Positions 1 to 7,485 of a stretch of DNA of 26,151 nt are shown here, in pieces. The position numbers and the translations under genes are program-made. The DNA is taken from contig CAYUBT010000015.1 of assembly GCA_964443055.1 (NCBI GenBank), forward strand, positions 1 to 26,151. The letters run 5' to 3'. The DNA comes from JADYZU01 sp964443055. GTDB lineage: Bacteria; Pseudomonadota; Alphaproteobacteria; Rhodobacterales; Rhodobacteraceae. Position 1 is the first letter of the stretch. The number at the start of each line of letters is the position of its first letter. The notes under the pieces were generated by a model. The model worked only from the letters and a program-made list of their open reading frames with translations, had not been told where the DNA came from and did no database searches.

Positions 1-207
1 GCTGATGGTCTGGCCGCAGGCGATGGGCAGCGGCGTGTCCTCATAGGCGCGTTCCACGAAGATGCCGCGCACGAAATCCGCGCGGTCGATCCTCTCCATG
101 GCCGAGAGCACCCGCGCGTCGGTCACGCCCGCCTGCCGCAGATTGAAGACGAAGCGCATCCGCTCCTCGTCGCTCATTCCTGTGGACGGGCCGGGCCCGG
201 TGCTCAC
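1..207 (-). CDS. pcm: Protein-L-isoaspartate O-methyltransferase (partial, N-terminal part)
   Basis: Only the first 59-69 codons lie in the window; the gene runs off the left edge. Read on the minus strand, the product begins with a helical segment rich in Arg/Glu and then contains VLSAMERIDRADFV and LPIACGQTIS. These match the start of Pcm/PIMT enzymes, which use S-adenosylmethionine to repair isoaspartyl residues in damaged proteins; the cytosolic methyltransferase fold itself is beyond the edge. A GTG at 207-205 overlaps the surE stop as GTGA and has a G-rich stretch just upstream, which suggests translational coupling. The alternative is an ATG at 177-175, ten codons in. surE next to pcm is a widespread arrangement in proteobacteria. 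The family call is firm, the exact start is not. Confidence 0.85.
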   Translation of the reverse strand, partial: MSTGPGPSTGMSDEERMRFVFNLRQAGVTDARVLSAMERIDRADFVRGIFVERAYEDTPLPIACGQTIS

Positions 208-998
208 AGCGCGCCCCCGAGACGGGACGAGAGCCGCTCGACGGAATCGCCGCAGGTCAGGTCGGCGGTCAGCGGGGTCACCGAGACCCAGCCCTCGACA
301 TTGGCCTGCACATCGGTTCCCTCGCCGGTCATCTCGTCCTGCGCGCCCGAATGGACCCAGAGGAAGCGCCGCCCGGTGGGTGACAGCGTATGTTCGACCC
401 TGTGGCGGGTGTTGCGGCGGAAGCCCTGGCGGGTGACGGCGATCCCGCGGACATCCGGCGCCGGAACGGGCGGGAAGTTCACGTTGTAGAACAGCCGGTA
501 AGGCCCCGTTCCCCAGTCATCGACCTGAAGAACGCGCCGGATCACCTCTGCGCCATGAGCACCGGACGCCTCGAACGGGTCGTCGAGAGCCACATTCTCG
601 GGGCCCCAGAACTGCGAGAGCGCGATGGCCCGCACACCCTGGAGCGCCCCCTCCATCGCCGCGCCGATCGTGCCGGAATAGACGACGTTCTCGCCCGCAT
701 TGTTGCCCCGGTTCACCCCTGAGAGCACCAGATCGGGCGGGCTTCCGGCCATGACGTCGTGAATGCCGGCCATGACGCAATCGGCGGGGCTGCCCTCGGC
801 GGCGAAGCGGCGCGGGCCGAAGCCCGTGATCATTGTCGGATGGGTGTAGCTGATCGCATGGCCCACGCCTGATTGCTCGAAGGCGGGCGCGACGACCCAG
901 ACTTCGCCCCCGGGCCCCGCCAGTTCTTCCGCGATCCGCTCGAGCACGGCAAGGCCGGGCGCGTTGATCCCGTCGTCATTCGTCACCAGAATGCGCAT
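204..998 (-). CDS. surE: 5'/3'-nucleotidase SurE
   Basis: The 264-residue product has the usual SurE length and opens with MRILVTNDDGINAPGL, which carries the metal-binding DD pair (residues 8-9). It continues with SGVNRGNNAGENVVYSGTIGAAMEG, the family's most conserved block. SurE is a cytosolic metal-dependent phosphatase that removes phosphate from nucleoside 5'- and 3'-monophosphates and is linked to stationary-phase survival. A GGGAG Shine-Dalgarno sequence lies about 7 bases before the ATG at 998. The gene sits 60 bases downstream of a short-chain dehydrogenase on the same strand and overlaps the pcm GTG, so the three probably form one transcript. Nothing looks damaged. Confidence 0.97.
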   Translation of the reverse strand: MRILVTNDDGINAPGLAVLERIAEELAGPGGEVWVVAPAFEQSGVGHAISYTHPTMITGFGPRRFAAEGSPADCVMAGIHDVMAGSPPDLVLSGVNRGNNAGENVVYSGTIGAAMEGALQGVRAIALSQFWGPENVALDDPFEASGAHGAEVIRRVLQVDDWGTGPYRLFYNVNFPPVPAPDVRGIAVTRQGFRRNTRHRVEHTLSPTGRRFLWVHSGAQDEMTGEGTDVQANVEGWVSVTPLTADLTCGDSVERLSSRLGGAL

Positions 999-1058
999 CC
1001 TGCTCTCCCGTTCGGCGCTGTCTGAATACCGGCTGGACCGGAGGCCCGCAACCGGGCG

Positions 1059-1697
1059 TCAGCCAAGGATCTCCGGGAGCAGCCGCCCGGCCTCGTCCTC
1101 GGGACGGGCGAGCGCGGCGCGATCCTCGCCGGGGTGGAAACGCGCGCGCAACTCGGTGGCCATCGGGCGGGGCGCGAGGATGGCGACGGCGGGGCCGATC
1201 CGGGCGGTCTCGGCCTGCCAGCTTTGCGCAAGGGCGATCTGCGCGGCCTTGGTCGCGCCGTAATGGCCGTGGAAGGGCCTGCCGCCCTGGGGGTCGTCGA
1301 AGAAGACCGCGCGGCCCGTCTCGCCCAGAAGCGGTGCGACATAGGTGATGAGCCGCTGGGTGGCCTTCACGTTCACCGCGAGACAGCGGTCGAAATGCTT
1401 GTCGGTCATATGCGGCGCGGGGGCGAGTGGCCCGGCCTGCACCGCTGCGTGAACCCAGAGATCGAGCTGTCCCCAGCGGTCGAAGATCCCCCGGCAAAGC
1501 TGCTGCATCGCCTCGGGGACGGTGATGTCCATGGGCGCAAGCGTGGCCTGGCCGCCCGCCGCGTTGATTGCGTCGTCCAGTTCCTCGAGTGCACCGGTGG
1601 TGCGGCCGACCGCCACGACATGATGCGTGGGCGCGAGCGCAAGGGCGATGGCATGTCCGAGCCCGCGCGTGGCTCCGGTCACCAGGGCGATTGGCAT
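1059..1697 (-). CDS. SDR-family oxidoreductase with a non-canonical catalytic site
   Basis: The 212-residue product has a Rossmann N-terminus with TGATRGLG (residues 7-14) for NAD(P) binding, an Asn-Val pair near 109 and a YGATK motif (Tyr146, Lys150), all standard for classical short-chain dehydrogenases. The NNAG motif is replaced by HAAV (83-86). The catalytic Ser expected about 13 residues before the Tyr is absent: the segment reads VFFDDPQGG. The protein is also shorter than the usual 240-260 residues. Substrate is unknown, and catalysis by the normal Ser-Tyr-Lys mechanism is doubtful; a structural, binding or altered-mechanism role is possible. GGAG lies about 6 bases before the ATG. 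It is first in a probable SDR-surE-pcm unit and divergent from the M20 hydrolase. Confidence 0.85.
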   Translation of the reverse strand: MPIALVTGATRGLGHAIALALAPTHHVVAVGRTTGALEELDDAINAAGGQATLAPMDITVPEAMQQLCRGIFDRWGQLDLWVHAAVQAGPLAPAPHMTDKHFDRCLAVNVKATQRLITYVAPLLGETGRAVFFDDPQGGRPFHGHYGATKAAQIALAQSWQAETARIGPAVAILAPRPMATELRARFHPGEDRAALARPEDEAGRLLPEILG

Positions 1698-1787
1698 GAG
1701 CGTCTCCGTCGCGAAAGAGCGAGCGTGTCATCGTCTGCATGGTGGCGCGATGCAAGTGGGTGGGTGCGGATTTCAGGGATCACCTCA

Positions 1788-1874
1788 CTTTCGTTATTGC
1801 GAGCGCAGCGAAGCAACCTAGTCCCCGCGCCTCCGGCTTGCCGCACCGGCTGCGCCTCGCCGCGATGACGAAAG
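1788..1874 (-). repeat. Palindromic interspersed repeat, copy 1 (reverse orientation)
   Basis: Imperfect terminal inverted repeat CTTTCGTTATTGCG / CGCGATGACGAAAG, with internal GCGAAGCAACC and CCGGCTTGCCG as in the other copies. It lies in the 292-base gap between the SDR gene and the amidohydrolase, which holds no gene I can support. The copy is diverged: ATTGCGAG is intact on the left but reads ATCGCGGCGAG on the right. Confidence 0.75.
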
Positions 1875-1989
1875 GGGGGGATGATGCGTCGGAGCCCCGG
1901 CGCGGATTTGAACAGGCGGGGTCCGTTCCGTGCGCCCTTGTCCCCTCGCCGCGCCGCTGGCACAAGCCTGTGACATGAAGGAGAGTCCC

Positions 1990-3156
1990 ATGCCGATCCG
2001 CAACCGTTTCGCTGAACTCCTCCCCGAGATCACCGCCTGGCGGCGGGACCTGCACGAGAATCCCGAGATTCTCTTCGACACCCGTCGTACGGCGGGTCTT
2101 GTTGCCGAACGGCTGCGCGATTTCGGCTGTGACGAGGTGGTGACGGGGATCGGCCGCACCGGCGTCGTCGGCGTGATCCGGGGGAAAGCGAACGGATCGG
2201 GCCGCACCATCGGGCTGCGTGCGGATATGGATGCGCTGCCCATTCACGAACAGACCGGGGCCGACTGGGCCTCGAAGACCCCCGGGGCGATGCATGCCTG
2301 CGGCCACGACGGCCATACGGCGATGCTGCTGGGGGCCGCAAAATATCTGGCCGAAACCCGCAATTTCGACGGCACCGTCGTCGTAATCTTCCAGCCCGCC
2401 GAAGAGGGCGGCGGCGGTGGCAGGGAGATGTGCGAGGACGGGCTCATGACCCGCTGGAACATCGACGAGGTCTACGGCATGCACAACTGGCCCGGCATGC
2501 CGGTGGGCACTTTCGCGATCCGTCCAGGCCCGTTCTTTGCTGCGACCGACCAGTTCGACATCACGGTCAGGGGCAGGGGCGGCCATGGCGCGAAGCCGCA
2601 TGAGACGGTCGACCCGACCCTGACGGCCAGCCATGTCGTCCTGGCCCTGCAGAGCATCGCCAGCCGGAACGTCGATCCGGTGGACGAGATCGTGGTCTCG
2701 GTGACTTCCTTCGAGACCTCCTCGACCGCCTATAACGTGATCCCCGCCGAAGTGGCCCTGAAGGGCACGGTGCGCTCGCTGTCGGCGCAGGTGCGCGATC
2801 TGGCCGAAAGCCGCCTGCGCGCACTGGCGGACGGGGTGGCCTCGGCCTTCGGGGCTTCGGTCGAACTGCGCTATCATCGCGGCTATCCGGTGATGGTGAA
2901 CAGCCCCGACGAGACCGCATTCGCCGCCGAGGCCGCCCGGCGCGTGGCGGGTGACTGCACCGAGGCCCCGCTCATCATGGGCGGAGAGGATTTTGCCTAT
3001 ATGCTCGAGGAACGGCCGGGGGCCTACATCCTCGTGGGCAACGGCGACACCGCGGGGGTGCATCACCCGGAATATGATTTCAACGACGAGGCGATTCCGG
3101 CGGGCTGCTCCTACTGGGCCGAGGTTGTCGAGGGCCGTCTGCCGCTGGCGGGGTAG
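1990..3156 (+). CDS. M20D-family metal-dependent amidohydrolase (hippurate hydrolase-like)
   Basis: The 388-residue product is a typical length for the M20D amidohydrolase/carboxypeptidase family, which hydrolyses N-acyl amino acids such as hippurate or N-acetyl amino acids. Seen: LRADMDALPI (residues 77-86), the metal-ligand motif HACGHDGH (102-109), QPAEEG with the general-base Glu (135-140), YGMHNWPG (162-169), RGGHGAKPH in the dimerisation domain (196-204), and MGGEDF near the C-terminus. No signal peptide is visible, so it is probably cytosolic. The ATG at 1990 is preceded by AAGGAG at proper spacing; an in-frame ATG at 1975 lacks this. It lies just upstream of ftsW but is metabolically unrelated. 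The true substrate cannot be told from sequence. Confidence 0.93.
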   Translation: MPIRNRFAELLPEITAWRRDLHENPEILFDTRRTAGLVAERLRDFGCDEVVTGIGRTGVVGVIRGKANGSGRTIGLRADMDALPIHEQTGADWASKTPGAMHACGHDGHTAMLLGAAKYLAETRNFDGTVVVIFQPAEEGGGGGREMCEDGLMTRWNIDEVYGMHNWPGMPVGTFAIRPGPFFAATDQFDITVRGRGGHGAKPHETVDPTLTASHVVLALQSIASRNVDPVDEIVVSVTSFETSSTAYNVIPAEVALKGTVRSLSAQVRDLAESRLRALADGVASAFGASVELRYHRGYPVMVNSPDETAFAAEAARRVAGDCTEAPLIMGGEDFAYMLEERPGAYILVGNGDTAGVHHPEYDFNDEAIPAGCSYWAEVVEGRLPLAG

Positions 3157-3344
3157 CGGCGGGAACCGGGCACGCGGCTGTTTCCGGGTGGCGGTGATCC
3201 GGCTTGCGACAGGCAGATTGCCTCGCCGCGCAATGATCGCATCCGTGGCCCCTACAAAGACTCTGGCGCGGGCGGGCCATCCGGTCTATCCTGCCACGAG
3301 AGACCCGGCAAACGGGCGTGAACGAGGCAGATGGCGGTTTTCCG

Positions 3345-4514
3345 ATGACGGAGATGGTCTACGGATCGGTCCCGGTTGAATCCGGCGAGCCGGTCCTGCC
3401 GCGCTGGTGGCGCACGATCGATCGATGGACGATGGCCTGCATCCTGATCCTGTTTGCGGTCGGGCTGCTTCTGGGCCTCGCGGCCTCGCCGCCGCTCGCC
3501 GCTCGCAATGGCTTGCCGCCGTTTCACTATGTGGAAAGACAGGCAGTCTTCGGGGCGCTGGCGCTGCTCGCAATGCTCGCCTTCTCGATGATGTCGCCGC
3601 AGACGGTGCGCAGGCTCGGGGTGCTGGGCTTTCTGGTCTCCTTCGGCCTGCTGCTGGCGCTCCCGTTCTTCGGCACCGATTTCGGCAAGGGAGCGGTGCG
3701 CTGGTTCTCGTTCGGCTTCGCCAGCCTGCAGCCTTCGGAATTCCTCAAGCCGGGCTTCGTCGTCATCTGCGCCTGGCTCATGGCCGCCGCGCAGGATTTC
3801 GACGGGCCGCCGGGGCGGCTCTGGTCCTTCGCGCTGATGACGGCTGTGGTCGGCCTCCTGATCCTGCAGCCCGATTTCGGACAGGCGGCGCTGATGCTGT
3901 TCGCATGGGGGGTGCTCTATTTCGTCGCCGGGGCACCGATGATGCTGCTTCTCGTCCTTGCGGGGATCGTGGCCTTCGGAGGGTCGCTCGCCTACCAGTC
4001 GTCCGAACATTTCGCCCGCCGCATCGACGGTTTCCTCGCCCCGGATGTCGATCCGCGCACGCAGCTCGGCTATGCCACCAACGCGATCCAGGAGGGTGGT
4101 TTCTTCGGTGTGGGCGTGGGCGAGGGCGAGGTGAAATGGTCGCTCCCCGATGCGCATACCGATTTCATCATCGCGGTTGCGGCCGAGGAATACGGGCTTG
4201 TCCTCGTTCTCGTCATCCTCGTGCTGTTCGCCACGATCACCGTGCGCTCGCTCCTGCGGCTTCTGCGCGAGCGCGACCCGTTCACGCGGCTGGCAGGCAC
4301 GGGCCTCGCCTGCGTCTTCGCCGTTCAGGCGATGATCAACATGGGCGTGGCCGTGCGGCTCCTGCCTGCCAAGGGCATGACATTGCCATTCGTGAGCTAC
4401 GGCGGCTCATCCATCATCGCCGCCGGCATCGCCATGGGGATGCTGCTGGCACTTACCCGAACGCGGCCGCAGGGGGAGATCGGCGACATCCTGCTGCGAG
4501 GACGCCGGGGATGA
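3345..4514 (+). CDS. ftsW: Septal peptidoglycan polymerase FtsW
   Basis: The 389-residue polytopic protein belongs to the SEDS family (RodA/FtsW/SpoVE), the glycosyltransferases that polymerise lipid II at the septum together with FtsI. Around ten hydrophobic segments are visible, beginning with ACILILFAVGLLLGLA. The conserved stretches LQPDFGQAALM, FAVQAMINMGVAVRLLPAKG and TLPFVSYGGSS mark the family. A GTG at 3318 is in frame nine codons upstream, but neither start has a strong Shine-Dalgarno. I chose the ATG at 3345 because relatives, as I recall them, begin MTEMVYG. The stop overlaps the murG start as ATGA, indicating coupling. The upstream neighbour is an amidohydrolase rather than murD or mraY, so the early dcw genes are elsewhere. 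Confidence 0.96.
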   Translation: MTEMVYGSVPVESGEPVLPRWWRTIDRWTMACILILFAVGLLLGLAASPPLAARNGLPPFHYVERQAVFGALALLAMLAFSMMSPQTVRRLGVLGFLVSFGLLLALPFFGTDFGKGAVRWFSFGFASLQPSEFLKPGFVVICAWLMAAAQDFDGPPGRLWSFALMTAVVGLLILQPDFGQAALMLFAWGVLYFVAGAPMMLLLVLAGIVAFGGSLAYQSSEHFARRIDGFLAPDVDPRTQLGYATNAIQEGGFFGVGVGEGEVKWSLPDAHTDFIIAVAAEEYGLVLVLVILVLFATITVRSLLRLLRERDPFTRLAGTGLACVFAVQAMINMGVAVRLLPAKGMTLPFVSYGGSSIIAAGIAMGMLLALTRTRPQGEIGDILLRGRRG

Positions 4515-5614
4515 ATGTGCCGCTCCTGCTCATTGCCGCAGGTGGCACCGGCGGGCACATGTTCCCCGCGCAGGCGCTTGCCGAGGAGATGCTCGCGCGG
4601 GGCTGGCGGGTGAAGCTGTCCACTGATCCGCGCGGTGCGCGTTATGCCGGGGGCTTTCCCAAGGCGGTGAAGATCGTCGTGACGGCAAGCGGCACATTCG
4701 CCCGGGGCGGCGCGCTGGCCCGGATCTTCGCGCCGTTCCGCATCCTTGGCGGCGTGGCGGCGAGTGCCTTGCGGATGCGCCGCGACCCGCCCGCCGTGGT
4801 CGCGGGCTTCGGCGGCTATCCGGCGATTCCCGCCATGGCTGCCGCCTGGCTCACGCGCCGTCCGCGCATGATCCATGAACAGAATGCGGTGCTCGGCCGC
4901 GTGAACCGGCTCTTTGCGCGGCATGTGAACCGCGTGGCCTGCGGCCTGCCGCCGCGCGATCTGCCGCCCGGGGTCGAGGCCGTGCATATCGGCAACCCAG
5001 TGCGCGCCGCCGTGCTTGAACATGTGGGAAGTCCCTATCGGGCTGCAGATCCCGGCGACGCCGCGCAACCCTTCAACCTTGTCATCTTCGGCGGCAGCCA
5101 GGGCGCGCGGGTGCTCTCGGATGTCGTGCCCGGGGCACTGCTTTGCCTCCCCGAGGACTGGCGTGCGCGGCTGCGCCTGTCGCAGCAGGTGCGCGAGGAA
5201 GACCTTGCCCGCGTCACCGCCACCTATGACGAGGCCGGAATCCGCGCCGACCTGCGGACGTTCTTCGACGACCTGCCCGCACGGATCGCGGAGGCGCATC
5301 TGGCGATCTCGCGCGCGGGTGCATCGTCCATCGCCGATATTGCCGCCATCGGACGGCCTGCGATCCTCGTTCCCTATCTCCACGCGGCCGCCGGGCATCA
5401 GAGCGCCAATGCTCATGCGTTCGCAGGTCCGGGCGGAGCCCTGGTGATCGAGGAGCCCGATCTCACGCCCGAATCCCTTTCGGAAGCGGTCCGCACCATT
5501 CTTGGCGATCCCGCCCGCGCCACCGCCATGGCCGGGGCCGCAAGCGCCGAGGGGCGGCCCGATGCGGCGAAGAGGCTGGCGGCGCTGGTTGAGGAACTCG
5601 CCCGGCACCGATAG
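4511..5614 (+). CDS. murG: UDP-GlcNAc:undecaprenyl-PP-MurNAc-pentapeptide GlcNAc transferase MurG
   Basis: MurG adds N-acetylglucosamine to lipid I to make lipid II at the inner face of the cytoplasmic membrane. The 367-residue product has the N-terminal glycine-rich loop GGTGGHMFPA (residues 11-20), FGGYPAIPA, MIHEQNAVLGRVNR, IGNP, the second glycine-rich motif FGGSQGARVL, and SRAGASSIADIAAIGRPAILVPY in the UDP-GlcNAc-binding domain. This GT-B, family GT28 architecture is complete. The ATG forms an ATGA overlap with the ftsW stop, so the two are probably translationally coupled. murC follows after 14 bases. Confidence 0.97.
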   Translation: MNVPLLLIAAGGTGGHMFPAQALAEEMLARGWRVKLSTDPRGARYAGGFPKAVKIVVTASGTFARGGALARIFAPFRILGGVAASALRMRRDPPAVVAGFGGYPAIPAMAAAWLTRRPRMIHEQNAVLGRVNRLFARHVNRVACGLPPRDLPPGVEAVHIGNPVRAAVLEHVGSPYRAADPGDAAQPFNLVIFGGSQGARVLSDVVPGALLCLPEDWRARLRLSQQVREEDLARVTATYDEAGIRADLRTFFDDLPARIAEAHLAISRAGASSIADIAAIGRPAILVPYLHAAAGHQSANAHAFAGPGGALVIEEPDLTPESLSEAVRTILGDPARATAMAGAASAEGRPDAAKRLAALVEELARHR

Positions 5615-5628
5615 GAGCACTGACCGTC

Positions 5629-7068
5629 ATGGATGGAAACCTGCGCATGAACGTCACCACGAAACTGCCCCTCGATGTCGGCCCGATCCATTTCATCGGT
5701 ATCGGCGGGATCGGCATGTCCGGGATTGCCGAGGTGCTGCTGACCCAGGGCTATGACGTGCAAGGCTCGGATCTGCGCGAGTCGGACATCACCCGACGCC
5801 TCGCCGGCATGGGTGCGCGGATTCACAAGGATCACGACGCGGCGCATCTGGAAGGGGCCGAGGTCGTCGTCATCTCCTCGGCCGTGAAGCCCGGCAACCC
5901 CGAACTCGACGAGGCGCGACGGCTGAAACTGCCGGTCGTACGCCGGGCCGAGATGCTCGCGGAACTCATGCGGCTGAAATCGAACATCGCGGTCGCGGGC
6001 ACCCATGGCAAGACGACGACGACGACGATGGTCGCCACGCTGCTGGATGCGGGGGGCTTCGATCCGACGGTCGTCAATGGCGGCATCATCCACCGTTTCG
6101 GCTCGAATGCGCGCATGGGACAGGGCGAATGGATGGTGGTCGAGGCCGACGAGAGCGACGGCACCTTCAACCGCCTGCCCGCGACAATCGCCATCGTCAC
6201 CAATATCGACCCGGAGCATATGGAGCATTGGGGCGATCTCGACAATCTACGCCGGGGCTTTCACGATTTCGTCTCGAACATTCCCTTCTATGGCGCGGCG
6301 ATCTGCTGCACCGACCACCCCGAAGTGCAGGCCCTTGTCGCCCGCATCACCGACCGGCGCGTCATCACCTACGGCTTCAACGCCCAGGCCGACGTGCGCG
6401 CGGTGAACCTGCGTCATGGCAAGGGCAATGCGCATTTCGACGTGCAGCTCCAGGCCGACGACACGCTGATCGAGGGGCTGATCCTGCCCATGCCCGGCGA
6501 TCACAACGTCTCGAATGCGCTCGCCGCCGTCGCCGTGGCCCGGCATCTGGGGATGGAGCCGGACGCGATCCGCGCGGCGCTGGCCGGTTTCGCGGGGGTC
6601 AACCGCCGCTTCACCCGCGTGGGCGAGGTAGAGGGCGTCACGATCATCGACGACTACGGTCACCACCCGGTCGAGATCGCCGCCGTGCTGCGCGCCGCGC
6701 GCGATGCCGTGTCCGACACGCCCGGCGCGCGGGTCATCGCCGTCCACCAGCCGCATCGCTACACGCGGCTTCATGCGCTGTTCGAGGATTTCTGCACCGC
6801 CTTCAACGATGCCGATGTCGTGGGCATCGCCAATGTCTATGCCGCAGGCGAAGAGCCCATCGAGGGCGCGGATCGTGACGCGCTTGTCGCCGGGCTTCTG
6901 GCCCATGGCCACCGCCGCGCGCTCGCGGTGAGCGACGAGGAGGGGCTCGCCCCCTTTGTGCGGGCGGTGGCACGGCCGGGCGACATGCTCGTCTGCCTCG
7001 GCGCGGGCAGCATCAGCGCCTGGGCCAACGCCCTGCCGGCGCGTCTGGCCGAAACGGTGCGGGAATGA
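5629..7068 (+). CDS. murC: UDP-N-acetylmuramate--L-alanine ligase MurC
   Basis: MurC is the cytosolic ATP-dependent ligase that adds L-Ala to UDP-MurNAc. The product (479 residues from this start) contains the UDP-binding loop IGIGGIGMSGIA (residues 23-34), the ATP P-loop GTHGKTTTTT (124-133), EADESDGTF, the loop NIDPEHMEHW, and DDYGHHPVEI in the C-terminal domain. AGGAG at 5613-5617 overlaps the murG stop and lies 11 bases before ATG 5629. A second ATG at 5647 gives MNVTTKLPLD, which resembles the N-termini of relatives as I recall them, so the start is uncertain by six codons. It is co-directional and tightly spaced after murG. Confidence 0.96.
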   Translation: MDGNLRMNVTTKLPLDVGPIHFIGIGGIGMSGIAEVLLTQGYDVQGSDLRESDITRRLAGMGARIHKDHDAAHLEGAEVVVISSAVKPGNPELDEARRLKLPVVRRAEMLAELMRLKSNIAVAGTHGKTTTTTMVATLLDAGGFDPTVVNGGIIHRFGSNARMGQGEWMVVEADESDGTFNRLPATIAIVTNIDPEHMEHWGDLDNLRRGFHDFVSNIPFYGAAICCTDHPEVQALVARITDRRVITYGFNAQADVRAVNLRHGKGNAHFDVQLQADDTLIEGLILPMPGDHNVSNALAAVAVARHLGMEPDAIRAALAGFAGVNRRFTRVGEVEGVTIIDDYGHHPVEIAAVLRAARDAVSDTPGARVIAVHQPHRYTRLHALFEDFCTAFNDADVVGIANVYAAGEEPIEGADRDALVAGLLAHGHRRALAVSDEEGLAPFVRAVARPGDMLVCLGAGSISAWANALPARLAETVRE

Positions 7069-7139
7069 GCGTTTCTTCATCTTCGCACGAAATATCCGGA
7101 GCCCCCCGGGTAGTTGACCGCAAAGGATTGTGAACCGAG

Positions 7140-7157
7140 CCGGGGCTGCCACCCCGG
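7140..7157 (+). other. Small GC hairpin in the murC-DUF2484 gap
   Basis: CCGGGG (7140-7145) and CCCCGG (7152-7157) can pair around a 6-base loop. There is no T-run, so this is not a classical terminator. It lies in the 133-base gap between murC and the DUF2484 gene, the widest gap before ftsZ inside the cluster. It may be chance in such G+C-rich DNA. Confidence 0.3.
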
Positions 7158-7201
7158 GCCACCATCAGACGCCGCAATCACGCGGCCGGAAGGAGCCCAG
7201 G

Positions 7202-7477
7202 ATGAGTATCGCCTTCATTCTCTATTGCCTCTGGATTGCTTGTGCCGCCGCCATCGGCCTCGCCCCTGCCGAACGCCGCCCGCAACTGCGCTTTTTCGCG
7301 CTGATCGCGGGCTTCGCGCCGGTCCTGCTGGCCGCGCTGACCGTGGGGCTGGTCCCCGCCGCCATCGCGCTCTGCGGCGTCGTGGCTCTCTTTCCCGCCC
7401 CCTTTGCGGCGCTGGCCCGCATGGGTTATGAGCGGGCCCGCGCGCGCATCGCCCGGTGGCGCGAGACCCACGCCTGA
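7202..7477 (+). CDS. DUF2484 family small inner-membrane protein
   Basis: The 91-residue product has three hydrophobic stretches (roughly residues 3-20, 33-51 and 53-72) and a basic tail with several Arg residues. That fits a small integral membrane protein with a cytoplasmic C-terminus by the positive-inside rule. It resembles the DUF2484 proteins I recall between murC and murB in Rhodobacteraceae; no function has been assigned to them as far as I know. AGGAG at 7191-7195, 6 bases before the ATG, supports this start. murB begins 8 bases after the stop. Position implies a link to envelope growth or division, but this is inference from context only. Confidence 0.85.
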   Translation: MSIAFILYCLWIACAAAIGLAPAERRPQLRFFALIAGFAPVLLAALTVGLVPAAIALCGVVALFPAPFAALARMGYERARARIARWRETHA

Positions 7478-7485
7478 AGGAACGC

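Noticed and set aside
3197..3240. Possible degraded ninth copy of the palindromic repeat upstream of ftsW
   Set aside because: It shares only CCGGCTTGC and CCTCGCCGCGCAATGA with the family; the left half and the inverted ends are missing, so it is too weak to call.
3407..4510. Plus-strand extension of the murG frame upstream of its start, through ftsW
   Set aside because: The open frame happens to continue through ftsW, but the murG start at 4511 with its ATGA overlap is clear and the upstream translation is Arg-rich and non-homologous. It is not a fusion protein.
7111..7145. TTGACC as a -35 box for the DUF2484 gene
   Set aside because: No -10-like hexamer lies 15-19 bases downstream; the region is G+C-rich.
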